NCBI GenBank assembly: GCA_963575745.1
Contig: CAUYUJ010015009.1
Span: forward strand, 263,773 to 327,772
Length of the DNA: 64,000 nucleotides
Direction: 5' to 3'
Source: Prorocentrum cordatum
Lineage: Eukaryota; Sar; Dinophyceae; Prorocentrales; Prorocentraceae
In this document: positions 14,601 to 23,134 of the stretch, one piece after another
Layout of the letters: every line of letters starts with the position of its first letter
Numbering within the stretch: position 1 is the stretch's first letter
The notes under the pieces: generated by a model
Databases searched by the model: none
What the model saw: only the letters and a program-made list of their open reading frames with translations
What the model was told of the DNA's origin: nothing
Program-made: the position numbers and the translations under genes

Positions 14601-15055
14601 GGTATGGCTACGTTGCCTGCAGTCGCTTCAAGTCTCGCGAGGGCTGCCATGTATTCGGCAAGCTCCGCCGCAGTGACTTCCTGCCGGCTGGGCCCGAGCA
14701 GGAGGGCGAGATTTTGGAGCGCGGGTATGACTCTGTATCGTCATCTGACGACGAGGGGAAAGGCATGGAGTATGCCCTTGCAGATCAAGGTGAGTATGAC
14801 GCGGACCCTGTTGTATCCATGGACATGGGCAACAACCTCGTGGACTTCCTCGTGAGCACAGAGGATCCGGCAGATGTATCCAAGACTGAGTGCAAGCGTA
14901 CCCTTGCAGACTTTGCTGCAGGTGCCAGTGCGGAGGCTGGCGATGCTCCAGTGTATGAGGAGATGGGCGTATGCAGTGAGCTTCCAGTGAGGGAAGAAGT
15001 GTGGGGCGAGAACGGCGAGCTGCTGGTATACGGCGGCACGGCGACGCCGGAGTGA
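11678..15055 (+). CDS. Helitron-type Rep (HUH, two-tyrosine) and PIF1-like helicase
   Basis: The 1125-residue ORF carries the two enzymes that define Helitrons. The rolling-circle nuclease has a first motif FPNLFITIAPAEWKFP (157-172), the metal-binding HUH motif TPHWH (H233, H235) and the tyrosine motif YISGY (Y284, Y288) with the two-Tyr spacing of Helitrons. The SF1B helicase has Walker A GPPGSGKT (632-639), Walker B DE (718-719), motif III ADFKQLQPV (D749) and motif VI YVACSR (R983). All key residues are present, so the protein could be active. No ATG lies near the start: the frame opens after a TAA at 11627 and the first Met is residue 12. This supports fusion with the upstream ORF through removal of the 332-bp insert. 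A CNHC pair in the middle could bind zinc. The last 140 residues are acidic and unassigned. Confidence 0.88.
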   Translation: MNLSSYDLFVVMKGIECAMYPVLYPTTDFTDTGIMEHYYAETQDSANRVVSIGLSWTRKVLSSARVYGEQRDLPFFLYEKHLANKYFNAQVRAKSLGVTGDVMSRDSQASAGYWEIVQDSLADLVRIMLVRCYDEKNYEALYQHCRNLRGQVWLCAFPNLFITIAPAEWKFPRPYFMEPYLRCIFAGAYMMSLHMYYLVRCIWLFLANRWGHKYFIVYEWCMKTEYQGRGTPHWHICAWVVCFGLLQYLQGRTGTAVVSAFVKFLSLVFCAEIDVQIGNGRLNYISGYVAKDHDAVDVGLGEYVQKNANSSWLTAYRLLSKSSPCLPEVAIRLAQLSEFERSYSHVLLYPPQPAAMVNYDGRQGNFSSRMYGFYLQEKREQLVAGVPVSDSFLVWHRGREYDSCNHCVHFRGGRHNQRYEPTQVVACRYWYELTDGYWGQHSLTMLPHVYASQLLPRTFKHLDSMKNFVGMIEYLMSWNWSGTVGIVETSCDLKFHTQALPMRVGDDGQILTFGSEYTAGEPVFANDRAAFEYLLSLARRDLQFRGMRDERVGCFEQKQHANFLLYQRVARCNNEPEYECLRQEWDTLNRPKYQQRTWSPEQADAIERVKKAVSLEDEEEKQNSKRFLYISGPPGSGKTAVLLELAIWACESLQVLIVCPTGYLVHQYKSKLPDRPGIENIRVDTIQGVLKYKRAGKDGKVRWAPPSALRSIDLILCDEGSQYEDQEWMRFFASVREQPHKPFTGIVADFKQLQPVLSGGQCEHFCNQMDKVDLKTVYRTADKQHLVFLNRIREAQPDRAVLTEYFGDRHWHHESLEACVERGMALAAEKGHPFSWLTCTNAGSAEVCRAALALLGISEADLKKGGYCDPTTKSDLRILARPGIVIRLSRNFDKQRGFVNGALATVCESLRGNSVFTARLVGTGNMVLVHPIEENGEVFLPCCYGYATTVRRAQGADLFHGCVYFEQKKRVATRGYGYVACSRFKSREGCHVFGKLRRSDFLPAGPEQEGEILERGYDSVSSSDDEGKGMEYALADQGEYDADPVVSMDMGNNLVDFLVSTEDPADVSKTECKRTLADFAAGASAEAGDAPVYEEMGVCSELPVREEVWGENGELLVYGGTATPE

Positions 15056-15135
15056 TCTATGTCGTATGGAGCTGGACGTCGACCAAAAAAATCAGGGCCC
15101 GCATGTATCACCTGCATCGAGCATCGTGGCGGCAA

Positions 15136-16885
15136 CAACTTGCCCCAAAAATGTGACCACACGGTGTCTCTGTATCATGTCTGCCATACGCATCATGTGT
15201 AATACTGTATGAGTATCATGTGCAATGAGTACTATTCGCAACAATTGCATGTGAGTCAGAATCTGCCCCAACAATGTGACCCAATGTTGTTCCCATGTCT
15301 AGGATATCATTTGAAACATGTATGATTGCAACCACTCCATAGCATGTGAGCTAAAATTTGCTTCAAAAATGTGACCAACTTTTGGTTTTGTGTCTGTCCA
15401 CATCTGCAACATGCATATACGTAGCGACCTGCATGTGAGGCAAAATTTGCCCCAAAAATGTGACCTACCTCTGTGTTTCCTATTTACCACACGTATCGTG
15501 TCCAGTATGCATATACGCAACCACTGCATGTGAGGGACAATTTGCCGTAAAAATGTGACCAACTTTTCTCTCTGCCTCATGTCTGTCTGAGTCCTCTGCA
15601 ATTCATTACACGTTGCCAACACCATGTGAGGCAAACTTTGCCTCAAAAATGTGACCAACTTCTCTGTTTAATTTCATAAGTGTACTGTGCAATCTGTTCA
15701 TGCGCAACCACGGCATGTGAGGCAAAATTTGCTCCAAAAATGTGACCAAGTTTTCTCTCTGCCTCATGTCTGTCTGAGTCCTCTGCAACATGTATTACAC
15801 GTTGCCAAGTGCATGGGAGCCAGAATTTGCCCCAAAAATGTGACCAACTTCTCTGTCTAATGTTTACCATATGGTACTGTGCAATATGTTCATACGCAAC
15901 CACGGCATGTGAGGCAACATTTGCCCCAAAAATGTGACCAACCTCGTTGTCTACTGGTTATCATACGTATCACGTGCACTACTTATATACGTAGCCCAAT
16001 GCATGTGATTCCTTGCCCCAAAAATGTGAGCAGCTTCTCTGTCGAGTGTTCACCATACGTGTCATGTTCAATGTATATACGCAACCATTGCATGTGAGCC
16101 ACAACTTGCCCCAAAAATGTGACCAACTTGTCTCTCTGCTTCATGTCTGCCTGAGTCCTCTGCAACATGTCTTACACGTAGCCAACTGCATGGGAGACAA
16201 AATTTGCCCCAAAAATGTGACCAACCTCTCTGTCTAATGGTTACCATACGTATCACGTGCGCAACTTATATACGCAATCATTGCATGTGAGCCAATTCCC
16301 AAAAATGTGGCTGAGGTTTGTCGCTGCCCGATGTCTGCCATACCTTCAACATGTAGTACACGTAGCTAACTGCATGTGGGCCACAATTTGCCCCAAAAAT
16401 GTGATACTTCTGTGTCTAATGGTTGCCACACGTATCATGTGCCACATGTATATACGCAGCCACTGCATGTGAGCGAAAATTTGTCCCACAAATGTGACCC
16501 CCTTTTGCCTCTGCTTCATTTCTGTCATACTCCTCTGCAACATGTATTCCATGTACCCAACTGTGTGTGAGGCAGGAGTTGCCCCAAAAATGTGACCAAT
16601 TTGTCTGCGTCATGTTTACCATACGTATCATGTGCAATATGTTTATTATTATCACTGCATGTGAAGCCTATTTGCCCCAAAAATGTGATCAACTTCTCTG
16701 TCTAACGGCTAACATACGTACCAGTTGCAATATGCACATACGCGCTCATTGCATGTGAGCCAAAATTTGCCCCAACAATGTGACCAACCGCTCTGGCTAA
16801 TGGTCAACATACGTATCATGTGCAATATGCATACATGTAACCATAGCATGTGAGCCAAAAGTTGCCCCAAAAATGTGACCAACAC
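15136..16885. repeat. ~95-bp satellite array 1, about 19 monomers
   Basis: The core CCCCAAAAATGTGACCAAC recurs every 89-99 bp from 15143 to 16862 with point variants. Between cores two alternative linkers occur: type A with CATACGTATCATGTGCAAT and type B with CTCATGTCTGTCTGAG. The array starts 80 bp after the helicase stop codon. Linkers share homology with each other, so this is not a repeat-spacer CRISPR layout. Confidence 0.92.
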
Positions 16886-16974
16886 TTGGTTTGTCTCGTA
16901 TACTCCTCTGCAACATGTATGAGACGGGTCTGCATATCATGTGCACTGTGTATAAGATCTAACACTTCGAATTT

Positions 16975-17230
16975 GGATATCCATACAAGAACAAATAGGA
17001 CATCAATGAGGTCTCGGGGGCAACAAAAATTGTTGTATCAGTATGCCTGGCTTTGTCGCATGTGCGGCGGCGGACTTCACTGTCTTGGGGCCACCACAGG
17101 CTTTCCTCGGGGTATCATAGGCTCTCTGGGGCCGTTCATTGGCCGTCTTCGGGCCCTCACACGCAGTCTGCGCTTCGCCGAGGGCTCTCCCCCAAAGTCC
17201 ATACCACCATCATCATCATCATCACCACCA
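16975..17230 (+). repeat. leader cassette, copy 1
   Basis: This interval (ATCAATGAGGTCTCGGGG, then TGTGCGGCGGCGGACTTCAC, then GGCCGTCTTCGGGCCCTCAC and a CAT/CAC tract) is nearly repeated at 22850-23080. Both copies sit between the last satellite monomer and a gene. It may hold 5' regulatory sequence (inference). The ORF extends through it but the repeat is unlikely to be coding. Confidence 0.75.
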
Positions 17231-17276
17231 GTCTACCACACCGTGTGCACTATGTGTTATACGTATCGGTTGATAG

Positions 17277-17297
17277 CTGCAGCCATATACTCTCAAA
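17277..17297 (+). other. weak DinoSL relic
   Basis: CTGCAGCCATATAC continuing TCTCAAA matches 14 of 21 DinoSL positions, including AGCCAT and CTCAA. It lies 55 bp before the ATG at 17353. Taken alone this match is marginal; its position agrees with the stronger relics at the other island genes. Confidence 0.4.
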
Positions 17298-17352
17298 TTT
17301 GGCACGGCTGTTCCAGTCTGCCCACTCGGAAGTGTATTCCCTCCGGTTTCGT

Positions 17353-18171
17353 ATGGCGCTCGACGGTTGCCCAGACTTCGCGCTGGCGTCCCAGTCTGGC
17401 CCCGCGGCCTCCGGGGAGAAGCCGACGGACCAGAAAAAGCGGGAGTGGCTGAGGGTATACGAGACGGCGCCCGCGCAGTTGCTCAACGTATACGGGCCTT
17501 CGAAGTTCGCGAAGCTGTCGGACAAGCAGGTATGGACACAGATGCAGGAGCCGCTGAAGAGTGGGGCCGTATGGATGTCGGAGATGTGCAGCAAGGAGCC
17601 GGAGCGGAGGGGTGTCGGTATCAACCGTTTCATTCACGCGATGAAGACCTTCTGCGAGTATCAAAACGATCCTGCGGTCAAGAAGAACAACGAGGCGGTA
17701 TTGAAGCCGCAGATGTATGAGGAGTTGCACAAAGAGATTGACTATATCCTGCCGGCCTTGCAGTATTGCCTGGCTCCGAAAAAGCAGTATGAGAAGAAGG
17801 GTGCTGCTCTCCTGCGTTCGAGCGGCACGGAGGAGCAAGTGCAGGCGACCGGGAGGACGCCGGCGGAGCTGGACAAGTATGCGAAGCAGCTGTATGACTG
17901 GCTCGACAAGACTAAACTTTCGCGAGTGCGTATGATGGCCAATTGGCAAAGTTGCGGGGGGTTGTCCTTTGTGGCTCAATGCCATCATCGGGCTACCACC
18001 TGCTTCAGGTATCACGGCAACAGCTTTCACGGAGCTGGTCCATCGCAGCACGAGGTATCACTTGAAGAGTTCCAGGCCGGTGTGAAGCTTCGCCATTCGT
18101 TGGGCCACAACGGTATTGACGTGGAGGCGGTGAGCGAGGTCCGCGCCGTCAACGATTTCGGGGATGCTTGA
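17353..18171 (+). CDS. orphan protein of 272 aa
   Basis: The ATG at 17353 (MALDGCPDF) is preferred over upstream in-frame starts, because those lie in the repeated leader cassette and before the DinoSL relic. The product is charged, mostly helical by composition, Lys-rich around residues 24-30 and 120-150, with scattered Cys/His (QCHHRATTC near 210) that do not form an obvious zinc finger. No family is recognised. GTAT enrichment matches its island neighbours. The TGA stop lies inside a 14-bp motif shared with the SGNH-like gene downstream. Confidence 0.65.
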   Translation: MALDGCPDFALASQSGPAASGEKPTDQKKREWLRVYETAPAQLLNVYGPSKFAKLSDKQVWTQMQEPLKSGAVWMSEMCSKEPERRGVGINRFIHAMKTFCEYQNDPAVKKNNEAVLKPQMYEELHKEIDYILPALQYCLAPKKQYEKKGAALLRSSGTEEQVQATGRTPAELDKYAKQLYDWLDKTKLSRVRMMANWQSCGGLSFVAQCHHRATTCFRYHGNSFHGAGPSQHEVSLEEFQAGVKLRHSLGHNGIDVEAVSEVRAVNDFGDA

Positions 18172-18360
18172 GGGCACGGTATGCCAGGCTACTTTTCCAC
18201 AGTAGTGTCTCGGTTTCTTCGTGTATGCTCCGACGTCCCGGGCGGCACGTATGCCAGAGTAGTGCCAGATGAAGAGCGGGGAGTGGCAAAAAAAAATGGC
18301 CGAAACATGTCACCTTCTGGTGTGTTGGTGTATGCTCCGACGTCCCGGGTGGCATAGCGG
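18169..18360 (+). repeat. 3' flank with 105-bp duplication and stop-overlapping motif
   Basis: TGAGGGCACGGTAT at 18169 includes the stop codon and recurs at 20319 and 20354. A segment TGTATGCTCCGACGTCCCGG occurs twice, about 105 bp apart, near 18222 and 18327. Confidence 0.7.
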
Positions 18361-18368
18361 GCTGCCGC

Positions 18369-18414
<46 letters not shown>

Positions 18415-18487
18415 GGAGACGGCGACGGAGACGGCGACGGCGAGGGTGACGGCGACGGCGGCGACGGCGACGGCGACGGCGACGGTA
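18369..18487. repeat. (GGCGAC)n microsatellite
   Basis: Hexamer GGCGAC with GGTGAC and GGAGAC variants. A related tract is at 21262-21345. Confidence 0.93.
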
Positions 18488-18529
18488 ACGGAGCGTCGGC
18501 TTGCTTCGGCATCAGCTGCTTCAGCGTCG

Positions 18530-18795
18530 GCCTCAGCCTGCCTCAGCTTCAGCCTGCACCAGCCTCAGCCTCGGCCTCAGCCAGCCTGCTTCATCTGCAC
18601 CCTCTGCCTCAGCTTCGGCCTCAGCCTGCCTCAGCCTTAGCCTCGGCCTCAGCCTCGGCCTCAGCCTGCCCCAGCCTCAGCCTCAGCCTGCCTCAGCCTC
18701 AGCCCCGCCCTGCCTCAGCCTCAGCCTCAGCCTTAGCCTCAGCCTGCCTCAGCCTCAGCCTGCCTCTGCCTCAGCCTCGGCCTCAGCGCAGCCCA
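18530..18795. repeat. (CAGCCT)n microsatellite
   Basis: Hexamer CCTCAG/CAGCCT with TGC interruptions. The same repeat appears at 19075-19196 and 21350-21500, each time next to satellite monomers. Confidence 0.92.
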
Positions 18796-19420
18796 AAATT
18801 TGCCCCAAAAATGTGACCAACTTTGGTCTCTGTCTCATGTCTATCATACGTCTCGTGTGCAATACGTATCATACATAACACGTGAATGTGTGGCAAAACT
18901 GGCCTCAAAAATGTGACCAACTCTTGTGTGTACGTGTTTCATGTCTACTTCTTGTGCAAGATGTATCATATATAATAACATGTGTCCCAAAATCTGACCC
19001 AACACTGTGACCAATTGTTGTGCGTCTTCCATGTCTGTCCTACGCCTCATGTGCCATACGTATCCTCTACTACAACCTCAGCCTGCCTCAGCCTCAGCCC
19101 CAGCCTGCCTCAGCCTCAGCCTCAGCCTGCTTCAGCCTCAGCCTGCCTCAGCCTCAGCCAGTCTATGCCTCAGCCTCAGCCTCAGCCTCAGCCCAAAATT
19201 TGCCCCAAAAATGTGACCAACTTTGGTCTCTGTGTCATGTCTATCATACGTCTCGTGTGTAATAAGTATCATGCACAACACGTGCATGTGTGGCAAAACT
19301 TGCCCCAAAAATGTGACCAACTCTTGTGCGTATGTGTTTCATATCTACTTCATGTGCAAGATGTATCATATATATTAACATGTGTCCCAAAATCTGCCCC
19401 AAAAATGTGACCAATTGTTG
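18790..19420. repeat. ~95-bp satellite array 2, about six monomers
   Basis: Cores at about 18800, 18907, 18990, 19203, 19302 and 19396, interrupted by a (CAGCCT)n stretch at 19075-19196. Two monomers are near duplicates across that interruption. Confidence 0.88.
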
Positions 19421-19518
19421 TGGTTGTATCGTCTTCTCACACTATCCTTCTCGCGGAGGTCGTGTGCGCATCACATTGGCTACAGTCATCTGCTGTATCC
19501 GAAGCAGCGTGACTATGC

Positions 19519-19592
19519 TGTTCGTTTCTGTTTGTACGTAGCGGTTTCTGCTCAAGCCACTTTCTGTATATCGTGAGATCGTATTCACCTCC
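19519..19592 (+). promoter_or_regulatory. shared 5' leader containing a DinoSL relic
   Basis: This 74-bp stretch is about 90 percent identical to 25857-25930, ahead of another island gene. Bases 19536-19556 (ACGTAGCGGTTTCTG then CTCAAG) match DinoSL at 16 of 21 positions. The leader ends GATCGTATTCACCTCCA in both copies. It is a conserved 5' untranslated or promoter sequence by position. Confidence 0.65.
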
Positions 19593-19616
19593 AGAGTTCC
19601 GGATATTCTGTATCCG

Positions 19617-20321
19617 ATGTTGGCTGCTCCTTTTCTGTATGCCTGGGACGCTGTGGAGGTTTTCTATGCATGGGGCGCTGTATCGCCCGACGGTATCATT
19701 GTGTCCGACTCAGGAGCTTTTATTCGCGGCAACGAGCACTGGTCGGTGTACATGCAGGATGTGCTTCAAGCTGTGTATGAGAGGACTGGTCTGCGATGTA
19801 TGTTGGTTGCACGCGGTGGCCTCGCATTCGTCAACCAATGGAAACCTTCCTGCACGTATGAGCAGGTTCTTCGGGCCATTAAGGCGCGCTGCGACGTGCC
19901 CGGCTTCGTGCTATGGGTATGCTTAGGGAACGATTTGTATCCGCCTGGACCCGACATGCGTTCGTATCAGCCTCGCCTTCTCGCCGCTTTGGGGTCATTT
20001 CTGACCGAGGCGTTTGCGTTTTGCCCTCAGAACTGCTTCGTGTATGGGGGTTCCAGCGACTTGTGGCAGTATTATCCTGATCGCGGGGGCCCGGCGTGTC
20101 GCGAGTATGATCGCCTGGTCGGTATAGTCATCGAGCACATTCTTCAACACCGACGTACGTATCCGCAGCTGGATGCCCGGACTGGTGCAGACCTACTCCA
20201 TGGAGTGCAGATCGCGGATCGTATCGGCCACTTTTCTGCGGCCAGCATGGGTATTATTCTTGAGTTCTTTATTTTAGCGGTTGAGTGGGCTTCTGTTGAG
20301 CGCGCGCGCTCGCGCCTCTGA
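19617..20321 (+). CDS. candidate SGNH/GDSL-type hydrolase, 234 aa
   Basis: Weak but ordered similarity to SGNH esterases is visible. Block I is IIVSDSGAF with candidate nucleophile S32 (family: GDS). Block II is ARGGLA (G67-G68). Block III is VCLGNDLYPP (G104, N105, D106). A C-terminal segment DRIGHFSAASMG resembles the catalytic Asp-His block V, but the spacing is D-x3-H (D201, H205) rather than D-x2-H; D192-LL-H195 is an alternative. Length fits the family. SGNH domains are known passengers in some retrotransposons. The 3' end overlaps the TGAGGGC motif shared with the preceding gene. If the SGNH call is wrong this is an orphan of the island. Confidence 0.45.
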   Translation: MLAAPFLYAWDAVEVFYAWGAVSPDGIIVSDSGAFIRGNEHWSVYMQDVLQAVYERTGLRCMLVARGGLAFVNQWKPSCTYEQVLRAIKARCDVPGFVLWVCLGNDLYPPGPDMRSYQPRLLAALGSFLTEAFAFCPQNCFVYGGSSDLWQYYPDRGGPACREYDRLVGIVIEHILQHRRTYPQLDARTGADLLHGVQIADRIGHFSAASMGIILEFFILAVEWASVERARSRL

Positions 20322-20406
20322 GGGCGCGGTATAGCACTGGATACATTCGCCTATGAGGGCACGGTATAGCACTGGATAGCACTGGCGCAGACATGTATGA
20401 AGCGCG

Positions 20407-21170
20407 AGACATGCACTGATATATATATATATATATATATATATCCTCGTACTTACGCAAACACATACACTTGTACATAGAGACACACACGTACTAACAC
20501 ATACAGACACACATACATCCATGGATACACAAGTGTATCATCACAGATGTGCTTCGTAAATGTGACCTCCGACACGCAAAACGGTCTCGCAAGTATAAAA
20601 TGCTGGTAGCTGTCCAAAGTGTCTTCTCCGTCTTGTGAAGGATCGCGCTTGGCGACGACACGTCAGGGAAGGTGGACCACCAGACGTGTATCCAAAGCCG
20701 CGTTGGAAGCGCTGGTGGCTGAGCCCTAGGGGCGGTGCTCAGTTGTATAGTGCATTGTGGCAGACTTGGTGTCAAGCAGAACTGTATGAAAGAAGAGCCA
20801 CCAGTAATGACATACACACACATATACACACACATGTAAACATGCGAGCTCGGTGCGCATAGCCATGCCTTTACACGCAGACGTGCGCATACACAGTCTC
20901 GTACACATATACACGTACGTTCGTCGAGACATGCACTGATATGTACGTATCCTCGTACTTACGCAAACACATACACTTGTACATAGAGACACACACGTAC
21001 TAACACATACAGACACACATACATCCATGGATACACAAGTGTATCATCAAAGATGTGTTTCGCAAATGTGACCTCCGACACGCAAAACGGTCTCGCAAGT
21101 ATAAAATGCTGGTAGCTGTCCAAAGTGTCTTCTCCGTCTTGTGAAGGATCGCGCTTGGCGACGACACGTT
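20407..21170. repeat. 3' cassette, 1.5 copies
   Basis: A half copy (20407-20664) and a full copy (20665-21170) of a ~490-bp unit. The full unit begins with GGTGGACCACCAGACGTGTA, which is the sequence encoding the last ~22 residues of the 23135-24460 gene. It then runs through ACACAC-rich sequence to GGCGACGACACGT. A (TA)n tract at 20418-20443 lies in the first copy. There is no upstream gene body, so these are orphan tails. Confidence 0.85.
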
Positions 21171-21261
21171 CTGCCTTACTTCCTGCAAGTTGGCGTAGTA
21201 TCATATCTACTGTGCGTTTCAGGGCCCGCACGCGTCACGTGCATCGAGAATCATGGGTTTG

Positions 21262-21304
21262 GCAACGGCGACGGAGGCGGCGGCGGCGACGGCGAGGGTG
21301 ACGG

Positions 21305-21341
<37 letters not shown>

Positions 21342-21500
21342 GTATCGTCCTCAGCCTCAGTCTTCGCCTGCCTCAGCACCAGCCTGCCTCAGCGTCGGCC
21401 TCAGCCTGTCTCAGCCTCAGCTGCATCAGCTCAGCGTGTCCCAGTCTCAGCCTGCTCCAGCTTCAGCTTCACCCTCAGCCTCGGCCTCAGCCTGCGTCAG
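21262..21500. repeat. (GGCGAC)n and (CAGCCT)n tract
   Basis: Same two hexamer repeats in the same order as at 18369-18795, showing that this compound microsatellite was duplicated with its surroundings. The preceding 21220-21257 copies the helicase 3' flank (CAGGGCCCGCA... as at 15092). Confidence 0.88.
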
Positions 21501-21570
21501 CCTCTTTTGCTCTCATGTCTATCATACGTATCATGTGCTATACGTATCATACGTTTCACGTGCTATACGT

Positions 21571-22770
21571 ATCATCCCCAAAAATGTGACCAACCTGTCT
21601 GTCTAACGGTGAACATACGTATCATGTGCAATATGCATATATGTAACCACAGCATGTGAGCCATCGCCCCAAAAATGTGACCAACCTCTCTGTCCAATGT
21701 TTACCATACGTATACTGTGCAATATGTTCATACGCAACCACGGCATGTGCGCCAAAATTTGCCTCAAAAATGTGACGAACTTTCGTCTATGCCTCGTGTC
21801 TGTCTGACCCCTCTGCAACATGTATTACACGTAGTCAACTGCATGTGAGAACATCTGCCTCAAAAATGTGACTAACTTTTGCCCCTGCTTCTTTTCTGTC
21901 ATACTCTTTGCAATGTGTTCCTATGTAAGAAGCAATGTGGCTGTGAGGCAACACTTGCCCCAAAAATGTGACCACCTTTTGTCTTCTGTCTCTCGTACGT
22001 ATCATGTGCAACGTGCAGCCTACGGAAGAAGCAGTGTGGCTGTGAGGCAAAATTTGCCCCAAAAATGTGACCAACTTTTGGGTTCCGTCTCCGTACTCAT
22101 GTACTACGTATCATGTGCAATTTGTATCCTGCGTAAGAAGTAGTGTGGCTTTGAGGCAACACTTGCCCCAAAAATGTGACCAACTTTTGTCTTCTGTCTC
22201 TCATACGTATCATGTGCAACGTGTATCCTACGTAAGAAGCAGTGTGGCTGTGAGGCAAAATTTGGTCCCAAAATGTGAGCAACTTTTGTCTTCTTTCTCT
22301 CATACGTATCATGCGGAATGTGTTTCCTACGTAAGAAGCAGTGTGGCTGTGAGGCAAAATGCCTCAAAAATTTGACCAACTTTTGTCTTCTGTCTCGCAT
22401 ACACACGTATCATGTGCAATTTGTATCCTACGTAAGAAGCAGTGTGACTGTGAGGCAACACTTGCCCCAAAAATGTGACCAACTTTTGTCTTCTGTCCCT
22501 CATACGTATCATGTGCAACGTGTATCCTGCGTAAGAAGCAGTGTGGCTGTGAGGCAAAATCCCCAAAATTGATCAACTTCTGTGCCTCATGTTTCCCATG
22601 CGTATCTTGGGCAATATGCATATCCACCGCATGTGAAGCACAATTTGCCCAAAAAATGTGACCAACTTCTCTGTCTCATGGTCAACATACATATCATTTG
22701 CAATATGCATGTGTGTAACCATAGTATGTGAGCCATTGCCCAAAAAATGTGAGCAACTTTTGTTTGTCTG
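21571..22770. repeat. ~95-bp satellite array 3, about 13 monomers
   Basis: Core CCCCAAAAATGTGACCAAC variants from 21571 to 22740 every 94-104 bp. The central monomers (21900-22560) form a homogenised third subtype with GTAAGAAGCAGTGTGGCTG linkers, suggesting recent local amplification. Isolated monomers also occur at 25388, 27530 and 27646. Confidence 0.92.
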
Positions 22771-22849
22771 GTATACGCCTCTGCGACATGTGTTACACGG
22801 GTCTGCATGCGTATCATGGGCACTGTGTATGAGACCTACCATCTAGATT

Positions 22850-23080
22850 TTTGGTTTCCAGAGAAAAACAAATAGGATATCAATGAGGTCTCGGGGTAAC
22901 AAAAACTGTGATATCAGTATGCCTGGCTTTGTCGCATGTGCGGCGGCGGACTTCACAGGCCGTTACTGGCCGTCTTCGGGCCCTCACAGGCAGTCTGCGC
23001 CTCGCCGAGGGCTCTCCCCGAAACCATCATCATTACCACCATCATCACCATCATCACCACCACCATCATCATCACCTCCC
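22850..23080 (+). repeat. leader cassette, copy 2
   Basis: Near copy of 16975-17230, again followed by a CAT/CAC tract and a gene. A fragment (GCATGTGCGGCGGCGGACTT) also occurs at about 25759. Confidence 0.78.
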
Positions 23081-23101
23081 TCATAGGCACTTTGGCTCAA
23101 G
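23081..23101 (+). other. relict DinoSL
   Basis: TCATAGGCACTTT followed by GGCTCAAG matches DinoSL at 17 of 21 positions with the last 11 exact. It lies 33 bp before the ATG at 23135. Confidence 0.75.
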
Positions 23102-23134
23102 AGGGGGGTATTCTTGGCCACGTGTAGCCTTGGC

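Noticed and set aside
15136-16885. CRISPR array
   Set aside because: The regular core spacing is suggestive, but the linkers are homologous to each other, units are ~95 bp, no cas gene exists and the host is eukaryotic.
16917-17352. N-terminal extension of the 17353 gene
   Set aside because: The upstream frame runs through the duplicated leader cassette and a CAT repeat and would precede the DinoSL relic, so it is more likely untranslated.
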